Positions 49,617 through 59,566 of a DNA stretch of 64,000 bases are shown piece by piece. The first letter of the stretch is position 1. Each line of letters opens with the position of its first letter. The position numbers were made by a program, and so were the translations under genes. The stretch is from Marinilactibacillus sp042660675 (GTDB taxonomy: Bacteria; Bacillota; Bacilli; Lactobacillales; Carnobacteriaceae_A), in assembly GCF_042660675.1 (NCBI RefSeq), contig NZ_JBHSUL010000009.1:1-64000 (forward strand), read 5' to 3'. The notes beneath the pieces were generated by a model that saw only the letters and a list, made by a program, of their open reading frames with translations, did no database searches and was not told the DNA's origin.

Positions 49617-50876
49617 TCACCTTCTTTTTGCCTTGTCTCCAATATCTTTTCGGTAAATGACTTTTTGGGAATTCACTTTATTTAATTGATTGTAAATTTT
49701 CTGCTGAGCTTCTGCTATGGATTCACCGCAAGCTTCTAGAAGATAAATACGTCCGCCATTAGAATAAAGATGACCGTCTTTTTCTTTTACGCCAGCATAA
49801 TAAGTGATTGTATCTTCAGATTCCGTCGGTTCAATCAAAATATCCAAGTCGTACTTTTCCGGGTATCCTTTAGCTGCCACAACGACGCCTAAATCTATTC
49901 CTGTTGTTTTCCACTTTATATCTGGATCTTTTTCATCAAGTATATCTGTAATCACTTCTACTAGATCCGATTCCATTCGGTTCAAAACAACTTGTGTTTC
50001 TGGATCTCCGAATCTCGCGTTGAACTCAATTGTTTTAGGTCCTGATTCTGTAGCGATCACACCGGCATATAGTACCCCTGTAAAAGGTGTTTGACTATCA
50101 GCCAATCCTTGCGCAGCTGGTTGTAGAATTCTTTTTACCGCTTCTGCTACGGTTTCTTCAGAAATATGTGGCACTGGAGAATACGCACCCATCCCGCCAG
50201 TATTTGGCCCTTTATCTAATTCCAACAAACGTTTATGGTCTTGAGAAATGGGCATCGGAAAAATATTTTCTCCATTGACGAAAGCCATTAATGAAAACTC
50301 TTCGCCTGCCAGACATTCTTCAATGACGACTTGAGAAGCTGACTCCCCAAATTTATTGTCTTGCATCATTTCTTTTAGTGCTTTTTGCGCTTCTTCCATT
50401 GTTTCAGCTACAATAACGCCTTTCCCTGAGGCCAATCCGTCTGCCTTAATCACAATAGGCGCGCCTTGCGCTTGAATATAGGCTTTTGCTTTTTCGTATT
50501 CGTCAAACACTTGATAGGCGGCAGTCGGAATACCTTGATTGACCATTAGCTCTTTTGCAAATGCTTTTGATGCTTCAATTAAGGTTGCGGCTTTGGATGG
50601 TCCAAACACGGATAGACCATTCTTGTAGAAGTCATCTGCTAGTCCATTGAACAAAGGAACTTCCGGTCCGATAATCGTCCAGTCGATTTGATGGTCTACT
50701 GCAAAGGCAATCAGTTGATCATGATCGTCTAAAGAAAGATCTTTTATTTGAATACCATCTAATTTCATACCAGCGTTACCAGGGATACAGTATACTGTTT
50801 CTGATAATGGACTTTGATTTAATTTCTTTGCAATCGCATGCTCGCGACCCCCGCTTCCAATAACCAATAGATTCAT
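49617..50876 (-). CDS. purD: Phosphoribosylamine--glycine ligase
   Basis: PurD makes GAR, step two of purine synthesis. The 419-residue ATP-grasp enzyme begins NLLVIGSGGREHAIA and has IVIKADGLASGKGVIVA, HKRLLELDKGPNTGGMGAYSP and EFNARFGDPETQ. Last gene of the pur operon; TGAGGA precedes the ATG. A terminator-like hairpin lies in the 74-base gap after purH. No terminator is visible after purD, so some readthrough toward the M23 gene is possible. Confidence 0.96.
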   Translation of the reverse strand: MNLLVIGSGGREHAIAKKLNQSPLSETVYCIPGNAGMKLDGIQIKDLSLDDHDQLIAFAVDHQIDWTIIGPEVPLFNGLADDFYKNGLSVFGPSKAATLIEASKAFAKELMVNQGIPTAAYQVFDEYEKAKAYIQAQGAPIVIKADGLASGKGVIVAETMEEAQKALKEMMQDNKFGESASQVVIEECLAGEEFSLMAFVNGENIFPMPISQDHKRLLELDKGPNTGGMGAYSPVPHISEETVAEAVKRILQPAAQGLADSQTPFTGVLYAGVIATESGPKTIEFNARFGDPETQVVLNRMESDLVEVITDILDEKDPDIKWKTTGIDLGVVVAAKGYPEKYDLDILIEPTESEDTITYYAGVKEKDGHLYSNGGRIYLLEACGESIAEAQQKIYNQLNKVNSQKVIYRKDIGDKAKRR

Positions 50877-50906
50877 AATGGATTCCTCATTTCATGATTT
50901 TTATGT

Positions 50907-50943
50907 AAAAAACGAAAGAGAGGTCTCCCTTCTCTTTCGTTTT
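50907..50943 (-). terminator. Intra-operon terminator between purH and purD
   Basis: Minus-strand AAAACGAAAGAGA/TCTCTTTCGTTTT stem followed by a T tract, just after the purH stop codon. Confidence 0.8.
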
Positions 50944-50950
50944 GAATGGC

Positions 50951-52486
50951 TTAATGTCTAAAGTGTCGAGTTGATGTTACGACCATTGCAATGCCGTACT
51001 CATCTGCTTTATCAATGGATTCCTGATCCTTGATGCTTCCACCAGGTTGAATGATTGCTTTGATTCCGTGTTCAGCTGCATAAGCTACACTATCGTCCAT
51101 TGGGAAGAAGGCATCACTCGCTAGTGCAGCCCCCTTTGCCAAGTCACCGGCTTGCTCAATGGCAATTTTGACCGCTCCGACTCGGTTCATCTGACCAGCG
51201 CCAATACCTAGCGTACGTTCACTGTTTCCAACAACAATAGCATTACTTTTAACATGCTTAACGACTTTCCAGTTGAACGCTAAAGCCTTCATTTGTTCGT
51301 CCGTTGGTTGGGTTTTCGTGACCACTTTCCATTCTGGCTTATTTGCTTCTTCAATCCAGTCCTGATCTTGAACTAACAGTCCACCTAAAACAGAAACCAA
51401 TTCTTTTCCACCTGAGGTTGCTTGCGAGAAATCCAGTTCAAGTAAACGGATGTTTTTCTTGGTGCTTAATAGGCTCATCGCTTCTTCTGAAAAGCTTGGT
51501 GCAATCACAATCTCTAAAAAGATTTTGTGTAGTTTTTCTGCCACTTCCAGAGAAACTTCTCTATTTAACACAACAATTCCACCAAATATTGAAATACTAT
51601 CTGCTTCATATGCACGGTCGAAAGCATCTTCAATGGTTTCACCAATACCAATTCCGCAAGGATTCATATGCTTAACGGCAACGGCTACAGGTTCTGTGAA
51701 TTCTCTTGCCATACGAATCGCAGCATCTGCATCTTTGATATTATTATAAGAAAGTTCTTTTCCGTGTAACTGTTTTGCCTTGGCGATAGAAAAAGGACCG
51801 GCCATTGGATCTTCATAGAAGACCGCAGACTGGTGGCTATTTTCTCCATAACGTAAGCTTTGCTTTTTATTGTAGGTTACGGTAACGGATTCTGGATCTT
51901 TCACGTTGGATAAATCTGTTAAGTAATCCGCAATCAGTGCATCATAACTCGCAGTATGACGGAACACTTTCGCTGCTAACCCTTGTCTTGTTTCAAGACT
52001 TGTTTCGCCATTTGCTTTTAATTCTTCAATGACTTTAGCGTAGTCCTTTGCATCTACAACAACCGTTACGGAAGCAAAGTTTTTAGCAGCGCTTCTCAGC
52101 ATGCTTGGTCCACCGATATCGATTTGCTCAATCGCTTCTTCTGCAGTGACATCAGCTTTTTTGATCGTTTCTTTGAAAGGATAAAGATTTACACAGACAT
52201 AATCGATTGGCTTGATTTCATGAGTTTCCATTGCTTGCATATGACTTTCTAAATCTCTTCGTCCTAATAAGCCTCCATGAATTAACGGATGTAAGGTTTT
52301 AACACGCCCATCCATCATTTCTGGAAAATCAGTCACCTCTTCGATTGAAATTGTCGGGATCCCAGCTTCTTCTAAAACTTTTTTTGTTCCCCCAGTAGAA
52401 ATAATTTCCACGTCGTTTTGAATCAATGACTGTGCAAATTCTACGATATTTGTTTTATCTGACACGCTAATCAGTGCTCGCTTCAT
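50951..52486 (-). CDS. purH: Bifunctional AICAR formyltransferase / IMP cyclohydrolase
   Basis: PurH carries out the last two steps to IMP, using 10-formyl-THF. The 511-residue protein has the MGS-like IMP cyclohydrolase domain first (ALISVSDKTNIVEFA, IISTGGTKKVL, TDFPEMMDGRVKTLHP) and the transformylase domain with RYGENSHQ, KHMNPCGIG and SDAFFPMDDSV. Its ATG overlaps the purN stop as ATGA. Confidence 0.96.
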   Translation of the reverse strand: MKRALISVSDKTNIVEFAQSLIQNDVEIISTGGTKKVLEEAGIPTISIEEVTDFPEMMDGRVKTLHPLIHGGLLGRRDLESHMQAMETHEIKPIDYVCVNLYPFKETIKKADVTAEEAIEQIDIGGPSMLRSAAKNFASVTVVVDAKDYAKVIEELKANGETSLETRQGLAAKVFRHTASYDALIADYLTDLSNVKDPESVTVTYNKKQSLRYGENSHQSAVFYEDPMAGPFSIAKAKQLHGKELSYNNIKDADAAIRMAREFTEPVAVAVKHMNPCGIGIGETIEDAFDRAYEADSISIFGGIVVLNREVSLEVAEKLHKIFLEIVIAPSFSEEAMSLLSTKKNIRLLELDFSQATSGGKELVSVLGGLLVQDQDWIEEANKPEWKVVTKTQPTDEQMKALAFNWKVVKHVKSNAIVVGNSERTLGIGAGQMNRVGAVKIAIEQAGDLAKGAALASDAFFPMDDSVAYAAEHGIKAIIQPGGSIKDQESIDKADEYGIAMVVTSTRHFRH

Positions 52487-53088
52487 GAATTGACCTGCTC
52501 CTTCTGCAACTTTTCAATATACGCTTGAATCACATTTGGATACATCGAATGTTCTAATTTATGTATTTTTTCTCCCAGCGATTCTAACGTTTCATCTGAT
52601 TCTACCATGACTTTCTGTTGAGACAAAATAGGGCCCGTATCAACGCCTTGATCGACTAGATGAACGGTTACCCCGGTCTCTTTGACACCTGCGGCAAAAG
52701 CATCTCCAATCCCACTTTCACCTGGAAAATCCGGTAGTAAAGAAGGATGAATGTTGATAATGCGCTCCGTATACTTCTCCAATAAAGTCTTGCCAATGAT
52801 GCGCATATAACCCGCCAATACAATCAGGTCGATTTCGTGATTTTCAAGGTGTTTTAGTAGAACCGTTTCAAACGCTTTTTTTGTTTTGTAGTCACTTGGT
52901 TGAATAATTATACTAGGTACTGCTTTAATTTCAGCACGTTTTAAAACGTAAGCTTCTGGTTGATCACAAATCAATAGACTCAGCTCTGCTTTGATAGAGC
53001 CTTTTTGAACAGCTTCAGCAATGACTTCAAAATTTGATCCATTTCCAGAAGCAAATATAGCTATTTTTAAGTTCTTTTGATTATTCAA
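52483..53088 (-). CDS. purN: Phosphoribosylglycinamide formyltransferase
   Basis: PurN formylates GAR with 10-formyl-THF. About 201 residues with KIAIFASGNGSNFEVI, the catalytic INIHPSLLPDFPG and a C-terminal TVHLVDQGVDTGPIL. The start is uncertain: TTG at 53088 follows GGAG by nine bases and slightly overlaps the purM end; an ATG at 53103 has no ribosome binding site. Its stop overlaps the purH start by four bases. Confidence 0.93.
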   Translation of the reverse strand: MNNQKNLKIAIFASGNGSNFEVIAEAVQKGSIKAELSLLICDQPEAYVLKRAEIKAVPSIIIQPSDYKTKKAFETVLLKHLENHEIDLIVLAGYMRIIGKTLLEKYTERIINIHPSLLPDFPGESGIGDAFAAGVKETGVTVHLVDQGVDTGPILSQQKVMVESDETLESLGEKIHKLEHSMYPNVIQAYIEKLQKEQVNS

Positions 53089-54124
53089 AGACAATCGCTC
53101 CATCTAAGTGACTTAACTGTTCTAAGACTTCACCGATCAAAACAGGAGCTTCCCCACTTTGGATTAACTTTTCCATAACGGCAGACACGTTCTCTTCTGA
53201 AACTGCTAAGACCATCCCAATACCCATATTGAAAATCTCGTACATTTCTTCAGGCTTCAGCTGACCTTCTTTTTCAAGTAAATCAAAGATAGCCGGTATT
53301 TTCCAAGTACCTTTTTTAATTTTAGCTCCTAAGCCTTCTGCTAGCATTCTCGGTAGATTCTCTACAAATCCCCCGCCTGTTATATGAGAAATGCCGTGGA
53401 TTAGGTGCTCTTTGATTAGTGGTAAAACAGGTTGAACGTAAATCTTTGTTGGTTCAAGTAGTTCTTGTCCAAGCGTTCTACCATTCAATGATTCAAATTC
53501 GGTATCTAATTTGTAATCGTTCTGTTCAAAAAATACTTTTCTTACCAATGAATATCCGTTGGAATGAATACCGCTTGAGGGTAGACCAATCAACTGGTCT
53601 CCTGCTTTCACTTTATCCGTAGTGAGTAATTCTGTTTTTTCTGCAACCCCTACGCAAAATCCTGCTAAGTCATACGCTTCTTCTTCGTACATATCCGGCA
53701 TCTCAGCAGTTTCTCCCCCGATTAACGCTGCGCCTGCTTGCACGCATCCTTCTGAAATCCCAGCAACAATTTGTTCCATTCTTTCCGGGACTGTCTTTCC
53801 TGTCGCAATGTAGTCCAAAAAATACAAAGGTTCTGCGCCTTGAGCCAAAATATCATTCACACACATCGCTACGCAGTCGATCCCGATTGTGTCATGCTTG
53901 TCTTGTTGGATCGCTAGTAACAATTTAGTTCCGACACCATCGGTTCCAGAAACTAGTACAGGTTCTTTTACGTCTATTGCAGATAAATCAAATGCGCCAC
54001 CGAAACCTCCTAAAGCACCCATCACACCTAGCCGTTCTGTTCGTTTGGCATGTTTCTTGATTCTTTCAACTGTTTCGTAGCCTGCTTCTACATCTACGCC
54101 AGCATTCGCATAGGCATTTCCCAT
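53081..54124 (-). CDS. purM: Phosphoribosylformylglycinamidine cyclo-ligase
   Basis: PurM closes the imidazole ring to AIR. The 347-residue protein begins AYANAGVDVEAG and has LVSGTDGVGTKLLLA, DCVAMCVNDILAQGAEPLYFLDY, GLPSSGIHSNGYSLVRK and HITGGGFVENLPR. AGGAGG lies nine bases before the ATG. Directly follows purF. Confidence 0.96.
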   Translation of the reverse strand: MGNAYANAGVDVEAGYETVERIKKHAKRTERLGVMGALGGFGGAFDLSAIDVKEPVLVSGTDGVGTKLLLAIQQDKHDTIGIDCVAMCVNDILAQGAEPLYFLDYIATGKTVPERMEQIVAGISEGCVQAGAALIGGETAEMPDMYEEEAYDLAGFCVGVAEKTELLTTDKVKAGDQLIGLPSSGIHSNGYSLVRKVFFEQNDYKLDTEFESLNGRTLGQELLEPTKIYVQPVLPLIKEHLIHGISHITGGGFVENLPRMLAEGLGAKIKKGTWKIPAIFDLLEKEGQLKPEEMYEIFNMGIGMVLAVSEENVSAVMEKLIQSGEAPVLIGEVLEQLSHLDGAIVFE

Positions 54125-54157
54125 CTGAATAAACCTCCTGTTTTTTGTCTGTTCATT

Positions 54158-55612
54158 TTATTTGCTGAACATTGGATCTCGTTCATTGATTTTCTCTAGT
54201 GTATGCAGATAATCCATCTCGTAATCATATAATGGTGTTGGGAAATCTCCTGTAAAGTAAGACATACATAGACCATTATGTGGTGCATCGAATTTTAGCC
54301 CAATTGATTCCACGGTTCCGTCAATACTTAAAAACGATAAACTATCCGCGCCAATCACTTCTCTGATTTCTTCAACCGTGTGATCTGCCGCAATCAGTTC
54401 TTTTTGATTTTGAATATCGATTCCATAGAAACAAGGATACTTCAGTGGTGGAGAAGAAATCCGTACATGTACTTCAGCAGCTCCTGCATCTTTCAGGAGT
54501 TGAACAATACGTTTACTCGTTGTTCCTCGCACAATCGAATCATCAACCATAATGACTTTTTTACCAGCCACAACTCCTCTAACAGCAGACAATTTCATTC
54601 GAACACCTTGTTCACGTAGTTCTTGTGTTGGCTGGATAAAGGTTCTTGCAACATACTGATTTTTGACAAGTCCCATTTCATAAGGAATGCCGCTCTCTTC
54701 CGCGTAACCACTTGCAGCGGATAAAGAAGAGTTGGGCACACCAATGACCATATCAGCATCAATTGGTGATTCTTGAGCCAATCTTCTACCCATATTTTTA
54801 CGTGCTGTATGAACATTGACACCTGCAATATCAGAATCTGGACGAGCGAAATAAATATATTCCATCGAACAGATTTGTAGTAAAGTATCTTCTGTGTATT
54901 TTTCAATCGTATAGCCTGCATCATTGATGATCACCATTTCGCCCGGTTCCACAGCGCGAACAAAGGTCGCTCCTACAACGTCCAAAGCACATGTTTCACT
55001 GGCCAGCACGTAAGCCCCGTTTTCCATCTGACCGATTGATAATGGTCTGAAGCCATTCGGGTCAAGCGCTCCAATCATTTCATTGGGTGTCATCATCAGA
55101 TAAGCAAAAGCGCCTTTGATGACATTTAAACTTTCTTTGATTCTTTCAAGCAAGGTTTCTTTTTTGCTTCGGCGAATTAAGTGCATCAAGACTTCGGTAT
55201 CTGAATTGGAATGGAAGATCGCACCTTCTTTTTCTAGTTCTTTTCTAAGCGTCATCGCATTGATCAAATTACCGTTATGGGCAAGCGCGATTTCTTCGTC
55301 ATGAAATTTGAATAAAAACGGTTGAATATTTAAAATACTGTTGCTTCCAGCAGTACTATATCTGACATGCCCGATAGCCGCTTCGCCAACGAGTCTCGCA
55401 AGCTCTCTTTCGTCTTTGAAAACATCTGAAAGGAGACCTAGATCACGGTGACCTTTTAAGCGTCCATGGTTATTGGATACAATACCAGCGCCTTCTTGAC
55501 CACGATGCTGTAGGCTATGGAGTCCAAAGTAATTCAAACTCGCTGCATCCGGATGTCCCCATACACCAAAGACGCCACATTCTTCATTTAAGCTTTTGAT
55601 TTCAGCAACCAC
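54158..55612 (-). CDS. purF: Amidophosphoribosyltransferase
   Basis: PurF makes phosphoribosylamine from PRPP and glutamine, the first step. With a GTG start at 55612 (GGGAGG ten bases upstream) the protein has 484 residues and an 11-residue propeptide before the catalytic Cys12 in EECGVFGVWGH, the same length as in Bacillus. PRPP motif VMVDDSIVRGTTS is present. Of the four cysteines that hold the Fe-S cluster in the Bacillus enzyme, two equivalents are seen (ICSMEYIYF, YPCFYGID) and of the C-terminal CxxC only the first remains (LCMSYFTG). The start overlaps the end of purL by 25 bases. Confidence 0.95.
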   Translation of the reverse strand: MVAEIKSLNEECGVFGVWGHPDAASLNYFGLHSLQHRGQEGAGIVSNNHGRLKGHRDLGLLSDVFKDERELARLVGEAAIGHVRYSTAGSNSILNIQPFLFKFHDEEIALAHNGNLINAMTLRKELEKEGAIFHSNSDTEVLMHLIRRSKKETLLERIKESLNVIKGAFAYLMMTPNEMIGALDPNGFRPLSIGQMENGAYVLASETCALDVVGATFVRAVEPGEMVIINDAGYTIEKYTEDTLLQICSMEYIYFARPDSDIAGVNVHTARKNMGRRLAQESPIDADMVIGVPNSSLSAASGYAEESGIPYEMGLVKNQYVARTFIQPTQELREQGVRMKLSAVRGVVAGKKVIMVDDSIVRGTTSKRIVQLLKDAGAAEVHVRISSPPLKYPCFYGIDIQNQKELIAADHTVEEIREVIGADSLSFLSIDGTVESIGLKFDAPHNGLCMSYFTGDFPTPLYDYEMDYLHTLEKINERDPMFSK

Positions 55613-57819
55613 GGAATCGCTTCCTCCCATACTGTTTTCAGTTCATTGATGTCTAGTTCGATTTTTTGATCTTGTGTTTGAATGGCAGTCATTTTTGAGT
55701 CGGTCACTTCACCGATCTGAGTTGCTTTTCCTTGGAATAATTCTACTACGTTTTCTTCATGTTCTGGTTTAACAGAAAGGATAAAGCGTGATGGAGATTC
55801 AGAGAATAACCATTCTTTTGACATATCTACTGTAATGTCTGTGCCTAATGCGTTCTTGAAGGCTGATTCAACGAGCGCTACTGCAAGCCCACCTTCTGAA
55901 AGGTCATGGGCACTTTGGATCCAGCCGTTTCGAATCGCTTCGAGAACCTTATCTTGAATCTGTTTTTCTTTTTGAATATCGAAGTCGAACAACGTTCCTT
56001 CGATTCTACCTAATTGGAGTTTCTGCAACTCTGTTCCATTGAAATCTGGTTTGGTTTCTCCAACCAAGATAATTTTATCGCCGATTTGTTTGAAATCAGA
56101 TGTCGTTACATGCGCAAGCTCTTTTACAAGTCCAACCATTCCAATCATCGGTGTAGGGTAAATCGCTTCTCCATTGGTTTCATTGTAAAGCGACACGTTT
56201 CCAGAAATAACCGGTGTTCCAAGCGCTTCACAAGCTGTTGAAATCCCATCAGCAGACGTCCAAAGTTCCCAGAACACTTCTGGTTTATCTGGATTACCAT
56301 AATTCAAGCAGTCTGTGATCGCTAGCGGTTCGCCACCACTAGCCACGATATTTCTAGCGGCTTCAGCAACAGCCATCTGCCCCCCCACTTCTGGATTCAA
56401 GTATAGATAGCGTGCATTACAGTCTGTCGTCATTGCTAAAGCTTTTTGAGTCCCACGTATGCGTAGAACGGCCGCGTCACTTCCTGGTCCGACAACGGTG
56501 TTTGTACGCACCATCGAGTCATAGGTTTCAAAAATCGATTTCTTAGAGGCAATCGTTGGTTGTTGCAGTAATTGTTTCAGTGTTTCTCCAGCATCCGTTA
56601 CGTCCGGATAAAAATCTTTCATTTCTTTGAAGCGTTGAATTCTTTCTGGTTCTGTGTACGGTTTATGATAGACAGGCGCTTCTTCTGCCAAGGCATCTAC
56701 TGGTAAATCTGCCACCTGGACACCATGATGGAATAATTGATATTGACCATCATCTGTTACATGTCCAATATTGACAGCATCCAGTTCATACTTGGAAAAT
56801 AATTCCTGCACGCGTTCTTCAGACCCTTTTGTTACACAGATCAGCATGCGTTCTTGAGATTCTGATAACATCATTTCATACGGTGTCATATGCGTTTCGC
56901 GTTGAGGAACATCATCTAAATTCAAGACCATTCCACTACCCGCTTTAGAAGCCATTTCAGAACTAGAAGAAACCAGTCCGGCTGCCCCCATATCTTGAAT
57001 GCCGACTAGAATATCTTGATGATCTTGAATCAGTTCCAGACAAGCTTCCATCAATAGTTTTTCCATAAAGGGATCACCTACTTGAACAGCTGAACGTTCT
57101 GACTCTTCTTCATCACTGAACTCCACTGAAGCAAATGTCGCACCGTGAATGCCGTCGCGCCCTGTTTTAGCACCAACGTACATAATCGTATTTCCAACGC
57201 CTTTAGCCTGTCCTTTTTGAATGTCTTTGTGATCGATCAGTCCAACACACATCGCATTCACTAAAGGGTTCCCTTTATAAACGGGATCAAATCCAATTTC
57301 ACCACCAACAGTCGGGATACCGATACAGTTACCGTATCCACCAATACCTGCGACCACTTCTTCCAGCAGATATTTTGTTCGTTCATTATCCAGTTCTCCA
57401 AATCTTAGAGAATCAAGCATTGCAATTGGACGCGCGCCCATACTGAAAATATCACGGATAATACCGCCCACACCGGTCGCTGCACCCTCATAAGGCTCTA
57501 CCGCAGAGGGATGGTTATGACTTTCCGCTTTGAAAACGACCGCTTGACCGTCTCCGATATCGACAATCCCAGCACCTTCACCTGGCCCTTGAAGAACTTG
57601 AGGTCCGCTTGTTGGGAATTTACGTAAAACGGGTTTTGAATTTTTATAGGAACAATGCTCACTCCACATAACTGAGAACAAGCCCGTTTCCGTATAATTC
57701 GGTAAGCGACCAAGAATCTCTTCTGAAATCGTACGGTACTCTGCGTCCGTCAAACCCCATTCCGCATAAATTCTTTGCTCTTTGATCATTTCAGCTGTTG
57801 GTTCCTGGATGGTTTTCAT
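55588..57819 (-). CDS. purL: FGAM synthase subunit PurL
   Basis: The 743-residue small-type PurL works with PurS and PurQ to make FGAM from FGAR, ATP and glutamine. Motifs: WSEHCSYKNSKPVLRKF near the start, VFKAESHNHPSAVEPYEGAATGVGGIIRD, GVGNTIMYVGAKTGRDGIHGATF and a second AIRS-like half with SAHDLSEGGLAVAL. ATG overlaps the purQ stop by four bases; AAAGGAG is upstream. Confidence 0.96.
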   Translation of the reverse strand: MKTIQEPTAEMIKEQRIYAEWGLTDAEYRTISEEILGRLPNYTETGLFSVMWSEHCSYKNSKPVLRKFPTSGPQVLQGPGEGAGIVDIGDGQAVVFKAESHNHPSAVEPYEGAATGVGGIIRDIFSMGARPIAMLDSLRFGELDNERTKYLLEEVVAGIGGYGNCIGIPTVGGEIGFDPVYKGNPLVNAMCVGLIDHKDIQKGQAKGVGNTIMYVGAKTGRDGIHGATFASVEFSDEEESERSAVQVGDPFMEKLLMEACLELIQDHQDILVGIQDMGAAGLVSSSSEMASKAGSGMVLNLDDVPQRETHMTPYEMMLSESQERMLICVTKGSEERVQELFSKYELDAVNIGHVTDDGQYQLFHHGVQVADLPVDALAEEAPVYHKPYTEPERIQRFKEMKDFYPDVTDAGETLKQLLQQPTIASKKSIFETYDSMVRTNTVVGPGSDAAVLRIRGTQKALAMTTDCNARYLYLNPEVGGQMAVAEAARNIVASGGEPLAITDCLNYGNPDKPEVFWELWTSADGISTACEALGTPVISGNVSLYNETNGEAIYPTPMIGMVGLVKELAHVTTSDFKQIGDKIILVGETKPDFNGTELQKLQLGRIEGTLFDFDIQKEKQIQDKVLEAIRNGWIQSAHDLSEGGLAVALVESAFKNALGTDITVDMSKEWLFSESPSRFILSVKPEHEENVVELFQGKATQIGEVTDSKMTAIQTQDQKIELDINELKTVWEEAIPWLLKSKA

Positions 57820-58499
57820 ACGTTAGCGGTCTCCTTTGCGAAATTTTGTATCATAGATTTGAAAAAGCGCAGACCGTCTTCTGAACCTAAAAGTTCTTCG
57901 ATGGCACGTTCTGGGTGTGGCATCATACCGAGTACATTTCCTTTTTTGTTTACGATTCCGGCAATATTTTCTATAGATCCATTAGGATTTTCTGATGCAT
58001 AAGAGAAGATAATTTGGTTGTGATCTTTCAAGTCTTGAAGCGTTTCAGGATCACAGTAATAACTGCCTTCACCGTGAGCAATTGGAATCGTTAATTTTTC
58101 TCCTTGTTCATAAAGAGAGGTAAAGTTTGTTTCGCTATTTTCTACTTTTAGTTCAACCGTTTTACAAATAAAGTGTAGCTGGTTGTTTCTCTGCAAAGCT
58201 CCTGGAAGCAGGCCGGCTTCTACTAAAATCTGGAATCCGTTACAGGTTCCAAAAACAGGCTTTCCTTCTTCAGCGAATCTTTGAACTTCACTCATAATAT
58301 TGGAGAAGCGAGAAATTGCGCCACTTCTGAGGTAATCCCCATAAGAGAAACCACCTGGTAGTAAGACACCATCGAATCCTTCTAGGCTTGTTTCAGTGTG
58401 AGAAACATACTCTGCTTCTTCTCCTGCACCATCTCTGATTGCATGAAGTAAGTCCACATCACAGTTTGAACCTGGGAATTGAACAACAGCGAATCTCAT
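57816..58499 (-). CDS. purQ: FGAM synthase glutaminase subunit PurQ
   Basis: A 227-residue class I glutamine amidotransferase that feeds ammonia to PurL. VVQFPGSNCDVD, LPGGFSYGDYLRSGAI, the nucleophile in FGTCNGFQILVEAGLLPGA and the His-Glu pair in MMPHPERA. AAAGGAG lies 11 bases before the ATG; two bases separate it from purS. Confidence 0.96.
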   Translation of the reverse strand: MRFAVVQFPGSNCDVDLLHAIRDGAGEEAEYVSHTETSLEGFDGVLLPGGFSYGDYLRSGAISRFSNIMSEVQRFAEEGKPVFGTCNGFQILVEAGLLPGALQRNNQLHFICKTVELKVENSETNFTSLYEQGEKLTIPIAHGEGSYYCDPETLQDLKDHNQIIFSYASENPNGSIENIAGIVNKKGNVLGMMPHPERAIEELLGSEDGLRFFKSMIQNFAKETANV

Positions 58500-58501
58500 C
58501 C

Positions 58502-58762
58502 TTACACCGTCTCCTTTACTTTTTCAATTTCATAACGGTAGGTTTCCATAACCACGTTCGCTAACAGCTTGTCACAGATGGTTTCAATTGTTTCTTCAAT
58601 GGCTCTTTCTTCTTGACTAGAAACCTTGATTTCAAAATACTTTCCAATTCGAATATCCTCAATTTCATCAAATCCCATACGGTGAACAGCACCTCTAACC
58701 GCTTCCCCTTGAGGGTCAAGAATCGATTCTTTATACGTTACATATACTTTTACGTTATACAT
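58502..58762 (-). CDS. purS: FGAM synthase subunit PurS
   Basis: An 86-residue small structural subunit that couples PurL and PurQ: VKVYVTYKESILDPQGEAV, FDEIEDIRIGKYFEI. GGAG precedes the ATG. It lies 16 bases after purC. Confidence 0.95.
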   Translation of the reverse strand: MYNVKVYVTYKESILDPQGEAVRGAVHRMGFDEIEDIRIGKYFEIKVSSQEERAIEETIETICDKLLANVVMETYRYEIEKVKETV

Positions 58763-58778
58763 GGGTTCAGTTCTCCTT

Positions 58779-59489
58779 TTATCTTTGAGTAAGTCGATTC
58801 AATATTTCTTCATACAGTGGAATGATATCTCCCAGATCTTTTCTGAAAACATCTTTATCTAACCTATCGTTCGTGTTTAGGTCCCATAGTCGACAAGTAT
58901 CTGGTGAAACTTCATCGGCCAAAAGAATCGTGTTGTCTGATGTCTTTCCAAACTCCAATTTGAAATCGACTAAGCGAACAGACATCTTTTCAAATATTTC
59001 CTGAAGAGCAGTGTTAATCTCTAAAGCTTGTTTTTTAATTTCGGTTACTTGTCGTTCTGTTGCCAAATCAAGCACTCGTATATGATCTTCATTGATAATC
59101 GGATCATTTAAAGCATCTTCTTTAAGATAAAACTCTAGAACTGGAAATGATAAAGGTGTCCCTTCTTCTACACCTAGTCTTTTCGAAAAGCTTCCAGCAG
59201 CAACGTTTCTAACGACCACTTCCAGTGCAAACATCTCTACTTTCTGAATGACTTGTTCTGTTTCAGACAATTGCTTAACAAAATGACTTTGAATACCAAC
59301 TTCTTTTAATTTTTCAAAAATGCGACTGGTGATTTGATTGTTCAACCTACCTTTTCCAGCGATTATTTCTTTTTTCGCTCCATTCCCAGCAGTTGCTTGG
59401 TTCTTGTAGGCTACCCAAAGTAACTCAGGATCATCTGTCTTATAAAGCTCTTTTGCTTTTCCTTCATAAAGTAATGCTAGTTTCTCCAA
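58779..59489 (-). CDS. purC: SAICAR synthetase
   Basis: PurC joins CAIR and aspartate. The 236-residue protein begins LLYEGKAKELY and has EVVVRNVAAGSFSKRLG, LVDFKLEFGK and ADEVSPDTCRLWD. Start is TTG at 59489 with GGAGGGG about eight bases upstream. First gene of the operon; purE, purK and purB, which precede it in Bacillus, are not here and must lie elsewhere if the pathway is complete. Confidence 0.96.
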   Translation of the reverse strand: MEKLALLYEGKAKELYKTDDPELLWVAYKNQATAGNGAKKEIIAGKGRLNNQITSRIFEKLKEVGIQSHFVKQLSETEQVIQKVEMFALEVVVRNVAAGSFSKRLGVEEGTPLSFPVLEFYLKEDALNDPIINEDHIRVLDLATERQVTEIKKQALEINTALQEIFEKMSVRLVDFKLEFGKTSDNTILLADEVSPDTCRLWDLNTNDRLDKDVFRKDLGDIIPLYEEILNRLTQR

Positions 59490-59515
59490 AAAACTACCCC
59501 TCCAACTATAAAGCT

Positions 59516-59528
59516 AATCACGAACATT
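59516..59528 (+). promoter_or_regulatory. PurBox-like site in the purC 5' leader
   Basis: AATCACGAACATT matches the PurBox AWWWCCGAACWWT with two differences. It lies about 40 bases downstream of the predicted pur transcript start, on the opposite strand. Confidence 0.5.
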
Positions 59529-59566
59529 ATTATCTAAAATACCGTTAAATGTTATCTATTGATTTC

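Noticed and set aside
59490..59566. Purine riboswitch in the pur operon leader
   Set aside because: The leader is only about 70 bases with no aptamer core; PurBox sites account for control.
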